Below are positions 11,871 to 21,055 of a DNA stretch of 64,000 bases, one piece after another. This stretch comes from Immundisolibacterales bacterium. GTDB taxonomy: Bacteria > Pseudomonadota > Gammaproteobacteria > HK1. Both the position numbers and the translations under genes were made by a program. Each line of letters starts with the position of its first letter. Position 1 is the first letter of the stretch. The notes beneath the pieces are model-generated. The model was not told the DNA's origin and searched no databases. It saw only the letters and a list, made by a program, of their open reading frames with translations. The stretch lies in NCBI GenBank assembly GCA_026712715.1, contig JAPOPW010000012.1, forward strand, positions 1 through 64,000, in the 5' to 3' direction.

Positions 11871-12524
11871 CTACCCGGCCGGTCGTTCGCGGGCCGCCTC
11901 GAGCTGAGCAGGGGTGCCGATGTTGTCGCAGGCTCCGCGATACACCTCGCCCGTCGCCGTTCCGCGTTCGCACGCGCGGTCGAGATAGGGGGCGAGGGCG
12001 GTGGCGCCGGCGATCTCCGGCCGAAACGCGGCGGGCGAAAAGACGCCGATGCCGGAATAGGTAAGACGGTTCGGGCCGGAACGAAGGAGCGCTCCGTCGT
12101 CGAGGACGAAGTCGCCGTCCGGGTTGTGTTCCGGGTTCGCGACGAGAACGAGGTGAAGGTCCCCGACCGCAACGTTCCGCAGTCGTTCGTAGGGATAGTC
12201 GGTCCGCAGATCGGCGCTCGTCACGAGGAAGGGTCCGCGGCCGAGGAGCGGCAGCGCCCTGACGATGCCCGCGCCGGTGCCGATCGGCCGGTCGCCTTCG
12301 TCGGAGTACGCGACCGAGATTCCCCACCGCGACCCGTCGTCCAGGCAATCCCGGATCTGCCGGCCCAGATGGCCGAGGTTCACGACCAGCTCCGTGAATC
12401 CGGCCGCCGCCAGCCCTTCGACCGCATGCACGAGCAGCGGCCGGCCGGCCACCCGGAGAAGCGGTTTGGGAACCGCATCGGAGAGCGGGCGCATGCGCTC
12501 GCCCCGCCCGGCCGCGAGGATCAT
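11871..12524 (-). CDS. murU: N-acetylmuramate alpha-1-phosphate uridylyltransferase (nucleotidyltransferase)
   Basis: MILAAGRGERMRPLSDAVPKPLLRVAGRPLL..VVNLGHLGRQIRD; follows amgK with ATGA overlap. Confidence 0.88.
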   Translation of the reverse strand: MILAAGRGERMRPLSDAVPKPLLRVAGRPLLVHAVEGLAAAGFTELVVNLGHLGRQIRDCLDDGSRWGISVAYSDEGDRPIGTGAGIVRALPLLGRGPFLVTSADLRTDYPYERLRNVAVGDLHLVLVANPEHNPDGDFVLDDGALLRSGPNRLTYSGIGVFSPAAFRPEIAGATALAPYLDRACERGTATGEVYRGACDNIGTPAQLEAARERPAG

Positions 12525-13540
12525 TGCCCGCACGGCAACGCTTTCGCATGGTTCGCGAGTCCGCGCTCGCCGAACAGGCGCGCGAGCGGCTCGAGCGCCG
12601 GATACCTCGTGACGACGTCGAGGAGGTAGCGAAGGACGAGGGGGATGTCGCCGAGATAGGCGTCCTTGCCGTCGCGATGCCACAGCCGGGCGAAGATGCC
12701 GACGACCTTGATGTGCCGATGGATGCCGATGAGGTCGAAGTCCCGCCGCGCGCGCGCGCGCAGCTCTTCTTCGGAGCGGTTCGCGGGCAACACCCCCGCT
12801 TTCGTCGCAAGCGCGACGTAGTCGTCCAGCCATGCGTACACCCGCGAAGCCGGCCACGAGACGTAGGCGTCGCGAAGCAGGCTGACCGGGTCGTACATGA
12901 GGGGGCCGAGCACTGCATCCTGGAAGTCCAGCACCCCGGGGTTGCGGCGATGCACCATGAGGTTGCGGGAGTGATAGTCGCGGTGGACGAACACCCGCGG
13001 CTGGGAGAGCGCCGCTTCGACGAGGTGGGTGAACGCCTCGTCGAGCACCCGCCGCTCCGACCGGGACGGCGGCCGGTCGAGGTGGACCCCGAGGAACCAC
13101 TCCGGAAAGAGCTCGAGCTCGGCGGAGAGCTTCGCTTCATCGTAGACGGGCAGCGTGTCCGCGGGTATCTCTCGCTGCATCCGCACGAGAGTCGCAAACG
13201 CGTCCCGATAAAGGGCGGGCGCGCTCGTCGGGTCGAGCCGGTCCAGATAGGATACGGATCCGAGATCGCCGAGCAGCAAGAAACCCAGATCGAGGTCCAT
13301 CGCGCAGATCGCGGGTGCGTTGACACCGGCTGCCCGAAGCAATCCCGCGACATGGACGAACGGTCGCGAGTCCTCCCGGTCGGGAGGGGCATCCATCACC
13401 ACGAGGGTCTCGCGTTCCGTCCTCAGCCGAAGATAGCGGCGAAAGCTCGCGTCGCCGGCGAGAGGCTCGAGGCGCCAACCGCCGGCGCCCGCTACCGTGC
13501 CGAGCCAGGCGCGAAGCGCGTCGTCCCGGCCCGGATTCAT
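12521..13540 (-). CDS. amgK: Anomeric N-acetylmuramate/N-acetylglucosamine kinase (aminoglycoside phosphotransferase family)
   Basis: ASFRRYLRLRTERETLVVMDAPPDREDSRPFV; HRDYHSRNLMVHRRNPGVLDFQDAVLGPLMYDPVSLLRDAYVSW. Confidence 0.9.
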   Translation of the reverse strand: MNPGRDDALRAWLGTVAGAGGWRLEPLAGDASFRRYLRLRTERETLVVMDAPPDREDSRPFVHVAGLLRAAGVNAPAICAMDLDLGFLLLGDLGSVSYLDRLDPTSAPALYRDAFATLVRMQREIPADTLPVYDEAKLSAELELFPEWFLGVHLDRPPSRSERRVLDEAFTHLVEAALSQPRVFVHRDYHSRNLMVHRRNPGVLDFQDAVLGPLMYDPVSLLRDAYVSWPASRVYAWLDDYVALATKAGVLPANRSEEELRARARRDFDLIGIHRHIKVVGIFARLWHRDGKDAYLGDIPLVLRYLLDVVTRYPALEPLARLFGERGLANHAKALPCGQ

Positions 13541-13544
13541 CGAC

Positions 13545-13570
13545 GGCCCCGCCGGCCGGCCGGCGGGGCC
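13545..13570. repeat. Perfect 26-bp palindrome
   Basis: GGCCCCGCCGGCCGGCCGGCGGGGCC is identical to its reverse complement; 4 nt from amgK ATG in the divergent amgK/kdsD spacer. Confidence 0.95.
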
Positions 13571-13638
13571 ATTGCGCCGGCGCGGTCAATGATTTCCAAT
13601 ATGGAGTAGTGTTTTCCCCCTTGATTCCAACTGACCGC

Positions 13639-14610
13639 ATGAGCAACCGCGCCCTTCTCAGACTCGGGGCCGACGTCATTCGAACGGAGATCGACGCGCT
13701 TCGCGGGCTGCTGCCCCGGATCGACGACGAATTCGCGCGCGCCTGCACGATCATTCTCGAGCGGCCCGGGCGAGTGATCGTGACGGGCATGGGCAAGTCG
13801 GGGCACGTGGGCCACAAGGTTGCGTCGACCCTGGCGAGCGCGGGAACGCCCTCGTTCTTCGTTCACCCCGGAGAGGCGAGCCACGGTGACCTCGGCATGA
13901 TCACGCGCGAGGACACCGTCATGGCGTTCTCGAATTCCGGGGAAACCGCCGAGATCCTGACCATCGTTCCCCTTATCAAGCGGATCGGGGTGCCCCTTCT
14001 CGCGCTCACCGGAAATCCCTCCTCGCGCCTGGCGAGCGAGGCGGACGTGAACATCGACGTGAGCGTCGCGAAGGAGGCCTGCCCGCTCGGACTCGCTCCC
14101 ACCGCGAGCACCACCGCGGCGCTCGCCATGGGCGACGCGATCGCGATCGCGCTCCTCGAGGCCCGGGACTTCGGGGCCGAGGACTTCGCCCGCTCGCATC
14201 CGGGCGGTCATCTCGGCCGGCGGCTGCTGCTCCGGGTGAAGGACCTCATGCACACCGGCCGCCGCATGCCGACGGTCGGTCCGGACACGCTGACGAGCGA
14301 CGCGCTGCTGGAGATGACGGCCAAGAGCCTGGGGATGACTTCGGTCGTGGACGGTGACGGCCTGCTCCTCGGGGTATTCACGGATGGGGATCTTCGCCGG
14401 GCGCTCGACGATGGAATCGCGCTTCGCGACACTCCGATTCGGCAGGTGATGACCCCGAGCGGAGTGACCGTGTCGCCGGATACCCTCGCGGCGGAGTGTC
14501 TCAACATTCTGGAGCAACGCAAGATCACCGCGCTGGTGGTCGTCGACGAATCGTACCGGCAAATCGGGGTCCTGCATCTGCACGATCTCCTGCGGGCCGG
14601 GGTAATTTAA
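13639..14610 (+). CDS. kdsD: D-arabinose-5-phosphate isomerase (KpsF/GutQ family, SIS + 2 CBS domains)
   Basis: VIVTGMGKSGHVGHKVASTLASAGTPSFFVHPGEASHGDLGMI; CBS repeats at C-terminus; ORF opens at 13609. Confidence 0.94.
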   Translation: MSNRALLRLGADVIRTEIDALRGLLPRIDDEFARACTIILERPGRVIVTGMGKSGHVGHKVASTLASAGTPSFFVHPGEASHGDLGMITREDTVMAFSNSGETAEILTIVPLIKRIGVPLLALTGNPSSRLASEADVNIDVSVAKEACPLGLAPTASTTAALAMGDAIAIALLEARDFGAEDFARSHPGGHLGRRLLLRVKDLMHTGRRMPTVGPDTLTSDALLEMTAKSLGMTSVVDGDGLLLGVFTDGDLRRALDDGIALRDTPIRQVMTPSGVTVSPDTLAAECLNILEQRKITALVVVDESYRQIGVLHLHDLLRAGVI

Positions 14611-14675
14611 ACTCGATCGAAGCTGAATCGACACGGGCGGCCCGTGCGCCGTACCGGGTACGCACGGAGAATCAC

Positions 14676-15734
14676 ATGGCCGACATCATGATCATGGGCG
14701 CCTCCTACGGCGCGCTGCTCGGAATCAAGCTCTGCGCCGCGGGTCACTCGACGACCCTCGTGTGCCTGCCCGATGAAGCGGACCTCATCAACCGGGAGGG
14801 CCAGCGGGTGCGAATGCCCGTGAAGGGACGGGACGAGCTGGTGGAGGTCGATTCGCGGAGATTGCCGGGCCGTCTTTCCGCGGCCACCACCGGGGCGATC
14901 GACCCTTCGGACTTCGATCTGGTCGGCCTCGCCATGCAAGAGCCCCAGTACGGCGCAACGGGGGTTCGCGAGCTCCTGGGCGCGGTGGCGCGAAGCGGCG
15001 TCCCGTGCATGTCCATCATGAACATGCCCCCGCTCCCCTATCTGAAACGGATTCCCGGACTCGACGTCGAGCCCCTGCGGTCCTGTTATACCGACCCCTC
15101 CGTGTGGGATGCGTTCGACCCCGCGCGAATGACCCTCTGCAGCCCGGACGCCCAGGCGTTTCGGCCCCCCGAAGAGAAGACCAACGTGCTGCAGGTCAGC
15201 CTCCCGACCAACTTTCGGGCCGCGCGATTCGAATCGGAAGGCGGCACCTCCCTGCTGCGCGCCCTGCAGGCGGACATCGAGGCGATCCGATACGACGACG
15301 GCACCGGGCCGGTCGAACTGCCGGTCAAGCTCAAGGTGCACGATTCGGTATTCGTGCCGCTGGCGAAGTGGAGCATGCTGCTCGCAGGGAACTATCGCTG
15401 CGTGCAGGAGAAGGACATGCGCGCAATCCGGGACGCGGTCCACGGGGACCTCGAGCTCGCGCGCTCCGTCTACGATTGGGTGAACTCGGTCTGCCGCGCG
15501 ATCGGGGCTTCCGAGGGAGACCAGATCCCCTTCGAGAAGTATGCGAACGCGGCACGGGGCCTCACCAAGCCGTCGTCCGCCGCCCGCGCCCTGCTCGCCG
15601 GCGCCCCCCGAATCGAGCGCGCCGACCACCTGGTGCAGTCGATTGCCTCGCAAAGGGGCATGCGCTCCGAGGTCGTGGACGAGAGCGTGCAGCTCGTCGA
15701 CGGTTGGTTGTCCGCCAATCGCCGGGAAGGCTGA
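14676..15734 (+). CDS. Ketopantoate reductase-like NAD(P)-binding protein
   Basis: N-terminal ADIMIMGASYGALLGIKLCAAGHSTTLVC Rossmann-like start, overall ApbA/PanE-like architecture; replaces kdsC in the lpt operon. Confidence 0.6.
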   Translation: MADIMIMGASYGALLGIKLCAAGHSTTLVCLPDEADLINREGQRVRMPVKGRDELVEVDSRRLPGRLSAATTGAIDPSDFDLVGLAMQEPQYGATGVRELLGAVARSGVPCMSIMNMPPLPYLKRIPGLDVEPLRSCYTDPSVWDAFDPARMTLCSPDAQAFRPPEEKTNVLQVSLPTNFRAARFESEGGTSLLRALQADIEAIRYDDGTGPVELPVKLKVHDSVFVPLAKWSMLLAGNYRCVQEKDMRAIRDAVHGDLELARSVYDWVNSVCRAIGASEGDQIPFEKYANAARGLTKPSSAARALLAGAPRIERADHLVQSIASQRGMRSEVVDESVQLVDGWLSANRREG

Positions 15735-15737
15735 CCT

Positions 15738-16346
15738 TTGCCGGACACGCCGGCGGAGTCGAGCGGGAACGCCGCTGCACCGGAGTCGCGTCCTCCGATC
15801 CGCGCAACGATCGTCGCGGCCCTCGTCGGGGCCGCGTGCGGGATCGCCTGGTACCTTCTTCCGCTTCCTCCCCCGACCCCCGCAGACTCCGCACGATTCC
15901 CCGGCTTGCTTTCGCATCTGCACATCGAAGACGTCGACGTGGCGACCACCGACTCTTCGGGACGCATGCATCGGCGGTTGCAGGCGAAGGAGCTGCGGCG
16001 CGACGTTCCCGGCGGCAAGTCCTTTCTCGTTCAACCCCGGCTGACGGTGTTCTCGGAAGGTGAAGCGCTCTGGCACTTCGCGTCCGAGCGCGGCGAGGTT
16101 TCTCCCGACGGCGAAAACATTTATCTTCCGGGACCGGTGCGGGGACGGCGCGGCCCGGTTCAGCCCATCGAGATCGAAAGCGCCGACGTCCGGATCATGG
16201 CCGCGGAGAGCTACGGCGAGTCCGACCAGCCCTCCACGATTCGGGGGAGGGCGTTCCAGGCGCGCGGCGACGGTCTGAAGATCTGGCTGGACGAAGGGAA
16301 GGTCGAGCTGGTGAACGACGCCCGCGGAACACTGCAGAAAAGGTAG
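15738..16346 (+). CDS. lptC: LPS export ABC transporter periplasmic protein LptC
   Basis: Single TM, FPGLLSHLHIEDVDVATTDSSGRMHRRLQAKELRRD..LTVFSEGEALWHFASERGEVSPDGENIYLPGPV; position before lptA/lptB. Confidence 0.82.
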   Translation: MPDTPAESSGNAAAPESRPPIRATIVAALVGAACGIAWYLLPLPPPTPADSARFPGLLSHLHIEDVDVATTDSSGRMHRRLQAKELRRDVPGGKSFLVQPRLTVFSEGEALWHFASERGEVSPDGENIYLPGPVRGRRGPVQPIEIESADVRIMAAESYGESDQPSTIRGRAFQARGDGLKIWLDEGKVELVNDARGTLQKR

Positions 16347-16355
16347 CCTGCCATC

Positions 16356-16856
16356 ATGCAACTGCGTCTCGTGCTGCTTCTCCTGTCCCTGTCCACGTTC
16401 GCGACCGGGGCCGCCGCGCTTACGACCGACCGGGTGAAACCGGTTCGAATCGATGCCGACTGGGCGCAGTTCGACGACCGCCAGCGGATCGCCACGTACA
16501 AGGGCAACGTGACCATCAACCAGGGGAGCCTGCGCGTCTCCGGCGAGCTGGTCGTGATGCACTTCGACGAGAGCTACGACCTCGCCGGGCTCGTCGCGGA
16601 AGGGAGCCCGGCCCGCTTCGAGCAGCGCCTCGACCGCGGGCCGCTGCAGCAGGGCCAGGCCGCGCGCATCGAGTATTCCGCGGCCGACGGGGCCATGCGC
16701 TTTGACGGCGACGCGCGGATTGCGCAGGGTCAGTTCGAAATGGAGGCGAGTCGCATCGACTACGATTCCCTCACCGGCAGCATCGAGGGCGTGGCCTCGG
16801 AATCCGAGGAAGGAAAGCAACGGGTCACAATCCTGCTCCAGGGCAAGCAGGAGTGA
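16356..16856 (+). CDS. lptA: LPS transport periplasmic protein LptA
   Basis: Signal peptide; PVRIDADWAQFDDRQRIATYKGNVTINQGSLRVSGELVVMHF..ARIEYSAADGAMRFDGDARI. Confidence 0.9.
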   Translation: MQLRLVLLLLSLSTFATGAAALTTDRVKPVRIDADWAQFDDRQRIATYKGNVTINQGSLRVSGELVVMHFDESYDLAGLVAEGSPARFEQRLDRGPLQQGQAARIEYSAADGAMRFDGDARIAQGQFEMEASRIDYDSLTGSIEGVASESEEGKQRVTILLQGKQE

Positions 16857-17578
16857 CGTGCCTTTCCGCCGAAGGGCTCGCGAAGCGCTTCGGCTCCCGC
16901 ACGGTGGTCGACGACGTGAGTCTCGCGGTCAATAGCGGCGAGGTGGTGGGTTTTCTCGGCCCGAACGGTGCCGGCAAGTCCACGAGCTTCCACATGATCG
17001 TGGGACTCATCCCGGCCGACGGAGGTACCGTTCACCTCGACGGAGTCGATCTGACGAACCGTCCGATGCACGCGCGCGCGCGCCTCGGGCTGGGTTATCT
17101 CCCGCAGGAGCCTTCGGTCTTCCGCAAGCTTTCGGTGGAACAGAACCTCCTCGCGATTCTCGAGCTCAGCCGCGACCTCGATGCGGAGACGCGCGCCCTG
17201 TGGGCGGTACGGCTCATGCAGGCGTTCGGGGTCGAACACTTGCGCCGGGAGCGCGGTGAGAACCTCTCGGGCGGCGAACGGCGCCGGGTCGAGCTCGCCC
17301 GGGCGCTCGCCGCCAGGCCACGCTACATGCTGCTGGACGAACCCTTCGCCGGGGTGGATCCCATCACGATATCCGAGATTCACGGACTCATTCGCCAGTT
17401 GCGCGAACGCGGCATAGGCGTGCTCGTGACCGACCACAACGTGCGCGAGACGCTCGGGATCTGCGACCGCGGGTACATCGTCAACGAGGGCCGAATCATC
17501 TGCCACGGCCGGCCGGACACCATCGCGGACGATCCGATGGTGCGCGATGTCTATCTCGGGCAGGACTTCGTCCTCTGA
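16853..17578 (+). CDS. lptB: LPS export ABC transporter ATP-binding protein LptB
   Basis: GPNGAGKSTSFHMIVGLIPADGG, RLGLGYLPQEPSVFRKLSVEQNL, LSGGERRRVELARALA, DHNVRETLGICDRGYIVNEG. Confidence 0.95.
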   Translation: MTCLSAEGLAKRFGSRTVVDDVSLAVNSGEVVGFLGPNGAGKSTSFHMIVGLIPADGGTVHLDGVDLTNRPMHARARLGLGYLPQEPSVFRKLSVEQNLLAILELSRDLDAETRALWAVRLMQAFGVEHLRRERGENLSGGERRRVELARALAARPRYMLLDEPFAGVDPITISEIHGLIRQLRERGIGVLVTDHNVRETLGICDRGYIVNEGRIICHGRPDTIADDPMVRDVYLGQDFVL

Positions 17579-17650
17579 CTCCTCGTTTCGCATACCCCTG
17601 CCCGCGCATCCGCAACCGCCACGACCCCGCCCCCGACGACGACCGCCGCA

Positions 17651-18997
17651 ATGAAGCAGACCCTGGAGCTCAGGCTCGGACAGCATCTCGCGATGACCCC
17701 GCAGATGCGCCAGGCGATTCGCTTCCTGCAGCTTTCCTCCATCGAGTTGCGGGCCGAGCTGCGGGAGATCGCCGAATCGAACTTCATGCTCGAGCTCGAG
17801 GACGAGCCGCCGTACGACGAATGGGGCGCAGATCCGGGCCCGGAACGCGGGGGGAGGGCGATGGAAGACCTCCCCGAGCCCGAGGCGTCGCTGCGCGATC
17901 GGCTTTTCTGGCAGCTCGACAATGCACGTCTTTCCGAACGGGAACACGTCATCGGCGCCGTTGTCGTGGATTCCATCGACGCGCGCGGGTACCTCGACGC
18001 CTCGGTGGATGAGCTGGTCGAGACGCTGGAAGACCTGGGTCTCGGGGCAGGACCGGAGGAGGTCGAGGCGATCCTGCGCCGCGTGCAACGATTCGAGCCC
18101 ACCGGGGTCGGCGCTCGAACGCTCTCGGAGTGCCTGCAGCGGCAGCTCGAGGAGCTTGCCACGGACACCCCGTACCGCGAGCCGGCCCTGGTGGTCGCCC
18201 GATTCCATCTCGAAATGGTGGCCCGGCACGATCTCGTCGGATTGAGGCGAGAGCTCGGGACGTCCCGCGAGGAGCTGGACGGGGCGCTCGCCCTGTTGCG
18301 GAGATTGAACCCGCGCCCGGGCGCAGGCTACGCGGGAGCGCCGACCGAGTACATCACCCCGGATCTCAGGGTGCTCAGGGAGGGGACGAAGTGGAAGGTC
18401 GAGCTGAACCCGGGAACAATTCCGAGGTTGCGAATCAACCCGTTGTATGCAGGGTTCGTCCGCCGCGGAAGCCATGGGACCGAGAATCAGTCCCTCAAGC
18501 GGCACCTTGCCGAAGCGAGATCGCTCCTGAAGAGCCTCGGGAACCGAACCGAGACGATGCTCCGCGTGGCGAGGGCGATCGTTCGGCGCCAGCGGGAGTT
18601 TCTCGAGCGCGGGGACGAGGGAATGCGGCCGCTGGTGCTTCGCGAGATCGCATCCGAGCTCGGTCTGCACGAGTCGACCGTGTCCCGGGTCACCAGCGGC
18701 AAGCACGTCCAGACTCCCCGCGGGGTGTTCGAGCTCAAGCACTTCTTCTCCAACCAGATTTCTTCCCCGAACGGAGGAGCGGCGTCTGCTGTGGCGGTCC
18801 GGGCGCACCTTCGGAGGATCATCGAGGGCGAGGAGCCGGGGCGGCCCTGGAGCGACCAGCGCCTCGCGTCGAATCTCGAGCAAGCCGGCTTCCCGGTCGC
18901 CCGCAGGACCGTCGCCAAGTACCGGGAATCGATGGGAATCCCCACCTCGAACGAACGGCGCCGTGCGGGTGCCGCCAACCTGAACGCCAGCGCGTGA
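17651..18997 (+). CDS. rpoN: RNA polymerase sigma-54 factor
   Basis: MKQTLELRLGQHLAMTPQMRQAIRFLQLS; RpoN-box-like region ARRTVAKYRESMGIPTSNERRR. Confidence 0.96.
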   Translation: MKQTLELRLGQHLAMTPQMRQAIRFLQLSSIELRAELREIAESNFMLELEDEPPYDEWGADPGPERGGRAMEDLPEPEASLRDRLFWQLDNARLSEREHVIGAVVVDSIDARGYLDASVDELVETLEDLGLGAGPEEVEAILRRVQRFEPTGVGARTLSECLQRQLEELATDTPYREPALVVARFHLEMVARHDLVGLRRELGTSREELDGALALLRRLNPRPGAGYAGAPTEYITPDLRVLREGTKWKVELNPGTIPRLRINPLYAGFVRRGSHGTENQSLKRHLAEARSLLKSLGNRTETMLRVARAIVRRQREFLERGDEGMRPLVLREIASELGLHESTVSRVTSGKHVQTPRGVFELKHFFSNQISSPNGGAASAVAVRAHLRRIIEGEEPGRPWSDQRLASNLEQAGFPVARRTVAKYRESMGIPTSNERRRAGAANLNASA

Positions 18998-19024
18998 CCG
19001 CGCACCGTCTGGGAGGACACGAAG

Positions 19025-19357
19025 ATGCATTTGAACATCACCGGTCGCCGCCTGGAGGTCACCGAAGCCCTCGAGTCGTACACGAGAACCAAGCTCCAGA
19101 GACTGGAACGTCACTTCGATCACGTCACCAACGTCCACGTCATATTGTCGGTTGAACGCGAGAGGCACCGGGCGGAGGCGACCGTGCATGTGACGGGACG
19201 GGAGCTATTTGCCGACTCGGTGGAAGGGGAGATGTACGCGGCCATCGACGCGCTCGCCGACAAGCTGGACCGGCAAATCAAGCGCTACAAGGAAAAGACG
19301 ACCGACCACCACCGCGCGTCGGGAGGTCTCAAGTCCAATCCCCCCTCCGGTCCGTAG
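19025..19357 (+). CDS. hpf: Ribosome hibernation promoting factor / sigma-54 modulation protein
   Basis: MHLNITGRRLEVTEALESYTRTKLQRLERHFDHVTNVHVILSVERERHRAEATVHVTG. Confidence 0.93.
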   Translation: MHLNITGRRLEVTEALESYTRTKLQRLERHFDHVTNVHVILSVERERHRAEATVHVTGRELFADSVEGEMYAAIDALADKLDRQIKRYKEKTTDHHRASGGLKSNPPSGP

Positions 19358-19380
19358 CGGCCGGGAAGCTCCTCGGCGCA

Positions 19381-19417
19381 CCGGTCCCGCGGAGGCCGGC
19401 CGGCCGCCTCCGACCGG
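19381..19417. terminator. Bidirectional GC-rich hairpin between convergent hpf and cpoB
   Basis: CCGGT..CGGAGGCCGGCCGGCCGCCTCCG-ACCGG nested inverted repeat between stop codons at 19357 and 19440. Confidence 0.45.
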
Positions 19418-19439
19418 ACGTTCCGCAGGTTGCCGGGGC

Positions 19440-20396
19440 CTACTCGAGTCGTTCGAGTCGGTCGCGGGCGAGCTTCGCCTCGGACGAGTCCGGAGCCGTG
19501 TTCGCGAGGTCCCGGAGCACTTCCGCCGCTTCCGCGGCCCGGCCAAGCTCGTGGAGGATGAACCCGATCTTGAGCTTCGCGCCGGGAATCCTCGAGCTCT
19601 CGGGGTGTGTTTCCGCCAGCGATCTGAACTCGACGAGGGCTGGTTCGAACCGCCTCAGGGCGTAGAGGCATTCGCCCTTCCAGAACATCGCATCGTCGCG
19701 GTAGCGGCTCTCCGGAAAGGCGGCGAGGAACTCCGTGAACGCGGCTGCCGCGCGCTCGAACCTGCCCTCGGAGAGCAGGTCGAAGGCTCGCTGGTAGCGC
19801 GCCTGTTCCTCCACCGGATCGTATGCAGGCGGGCTGCTGTCGCGGTCCGGAGCCGTCGCGGTGCCGGTGCCCGCTCCGAGGTCCCCGGCCCCGCTCGAAA
19901 CCTGCGGGATCCGTGACGGCGCGGCGTCGCCGTCGGACCCGGGTTCGGTCGCGGTCGCCTGACCTGCCCCTTCCGAGTCGCCCTGGGAGGGGTCGGGACC
20001 CTGCGGTGAAGCCGCCGGCACGAGCCGGCGGGCCAGCCGGTCGAGCTCGGCGTATAGGTCTCGCTGGCGTCCCTGAAGGTCGTCGATCGCGCGCGACTGG
20101 AGCTCGTCGCGGTCGCGAAGCTGCCGGATCTCCTTCCCGAGCCGATCGAGCCGAGACACGAGCTCCAGGAGGGCGCTTGCGCTCAGCCGCCGTTCGAGAT
20201 TCTCCACCCGCTCCATCAGCTCGCGAAGGATCGACGCGGTGGCGGGTGCAGGCTCGGTCCCGGCCACGGGAGGCGTTCCCGTCTGGGCGATGGCGGAGCC
20301 GGAGACGAGCAGCACAAGCAGCGGACCGGTCGCGAACGCGAACGCGCGAACCGGCGACGACCGAGCGCGCTCGTCCGGGGAAGTCACCGCGTTCAC
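19440..20396 (-). CDS. cpoB: Tol-Pal system protein CpoB (YbgF)
   Basis: Signal peptide, coiled coil, then YQRAFDLLSEGRFERAAAAFTEFLAAFPESRYRDDAMFWKGECLYALRRFEPALVEF TPR repeats; downstream of pal. Confidence 0.9.
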   Translation of the reverse strand: MNAVTSPDERARSSPVRAFAFATGPLLVLLVSGSAIAQTGTPPVAGTEPAPATASILRELMERVENLERRLSASALLELVSRLDRLGKEIRQLRDRDELQSRAIDDLQGRQRDLYAELDRLARRLVPAASPQGPDPSQGDSEGAGQATATEPGSDGDAAPSRIPQVSSGAGDLGAGTGTATAPDRDSSPPAYDPVEEQARYQRAFDLLSEGRFERAAAAFTEFLAAFPESRYRDDAMFWKGECLYALRRFEPALVEFRSLAETHPESSRIPGAKLKIGFILHELGRAAEAAEVLRDLANTAPDSSEAKLARDRLERLE

Positions 20397-20433
20397 CCTC
20401 GGGGTGCCCGTTTCCGGCGGACGCGGGACGGCG

Positions 20434-21009
20434 TCAGCGTGCGACGTAGGCGAACTCTACGCGCCGGTTGCGTGACCACGATTCTTCCTCGTGCCCGATT
20501 GTCGCCGGGCGTTCCTCACCGTAGCTCACGGTGCGGATCTGCCCGTCTCCGACTCCGAGCAGCCGGAGCATGTCGCGCACGCCGTTGGCCCGGCGTTCGC
20601 CGAGCGCAACGTTGTACTCGCGCGAGCCGCGCTCGTCGGCATGACCCTCGAGCACGACCTCCGAGCTTGGGTCTCGAGCCAGGATCTGAGCGTGCGCTTC
20701 CACCACGATCCGGTCGTCCGGATGGACTTCGCTCGAATCGAAGTCGAAATAGATGACCATCGTGAGCTCCTGCCCGTCGGCATCCATCAGCGCGTCGCCG
20801 TCGAGACCCGCGGCATCCGCGAGCGTTCCGGTGGTGCCGGAGGAAGCGGGATCCTCCGAACCGGCGCCTTGCGTCGAATCGGCTACCGGAGCCGGACGAT
20901 CCTCCACAGCGGGCGGAGCTTCCGTCTGCTCGGGTGCTCCGGGCGAGCACCCGACCAACCATGCGAGCGCCGTTGCGCCGAAGACAGCCTTGCATCTTTG
21001 CATCTTCAT
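20434..21009 (-). CDS. pal: Peptidoglycan-associated lipoprotein Pal
   Basis: Lipobox LVGC; VIYFDFDSSEVHPDDRIVVEAHAQIL..VVLEGHADERGSREYNVALGERRANGVRDMLRLLGV (OmpA-like). Confidence 0.93.
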   Translation of the reverse strand: MKMQRCKAVFGATALAWLVGCSPGAPEQTEAPPAVEDRPAPVADSTQGAGSEDPASSGTTGTLADAAGLDGDALMDADGQELTMVIYFDFDSSEVHPDDRIVVEAHAQILARDPSSEVVLEGHADERGSREYNVALGERRANGVRDMLRLLGVGDGQIRTVSYGEERPATIGHEEESWSRNRRVEFAYVAR

Positions 21010-21055
21010 TTCCGATTTCTGTTGATTGAAGGTTTCCGACCGCCGTTGCACCGGA

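Noticed and set aside
14607-16820. 737-aa minus-strand ORF
   Set aside because: Antisense to the ketopantoate-reductase-like gene, lptC and lptA; no family resemblance.
16760-19189. 809-aa minus-strand ORF
   Set aside because: Antisense to lptB and rpoN; shadow ORF.
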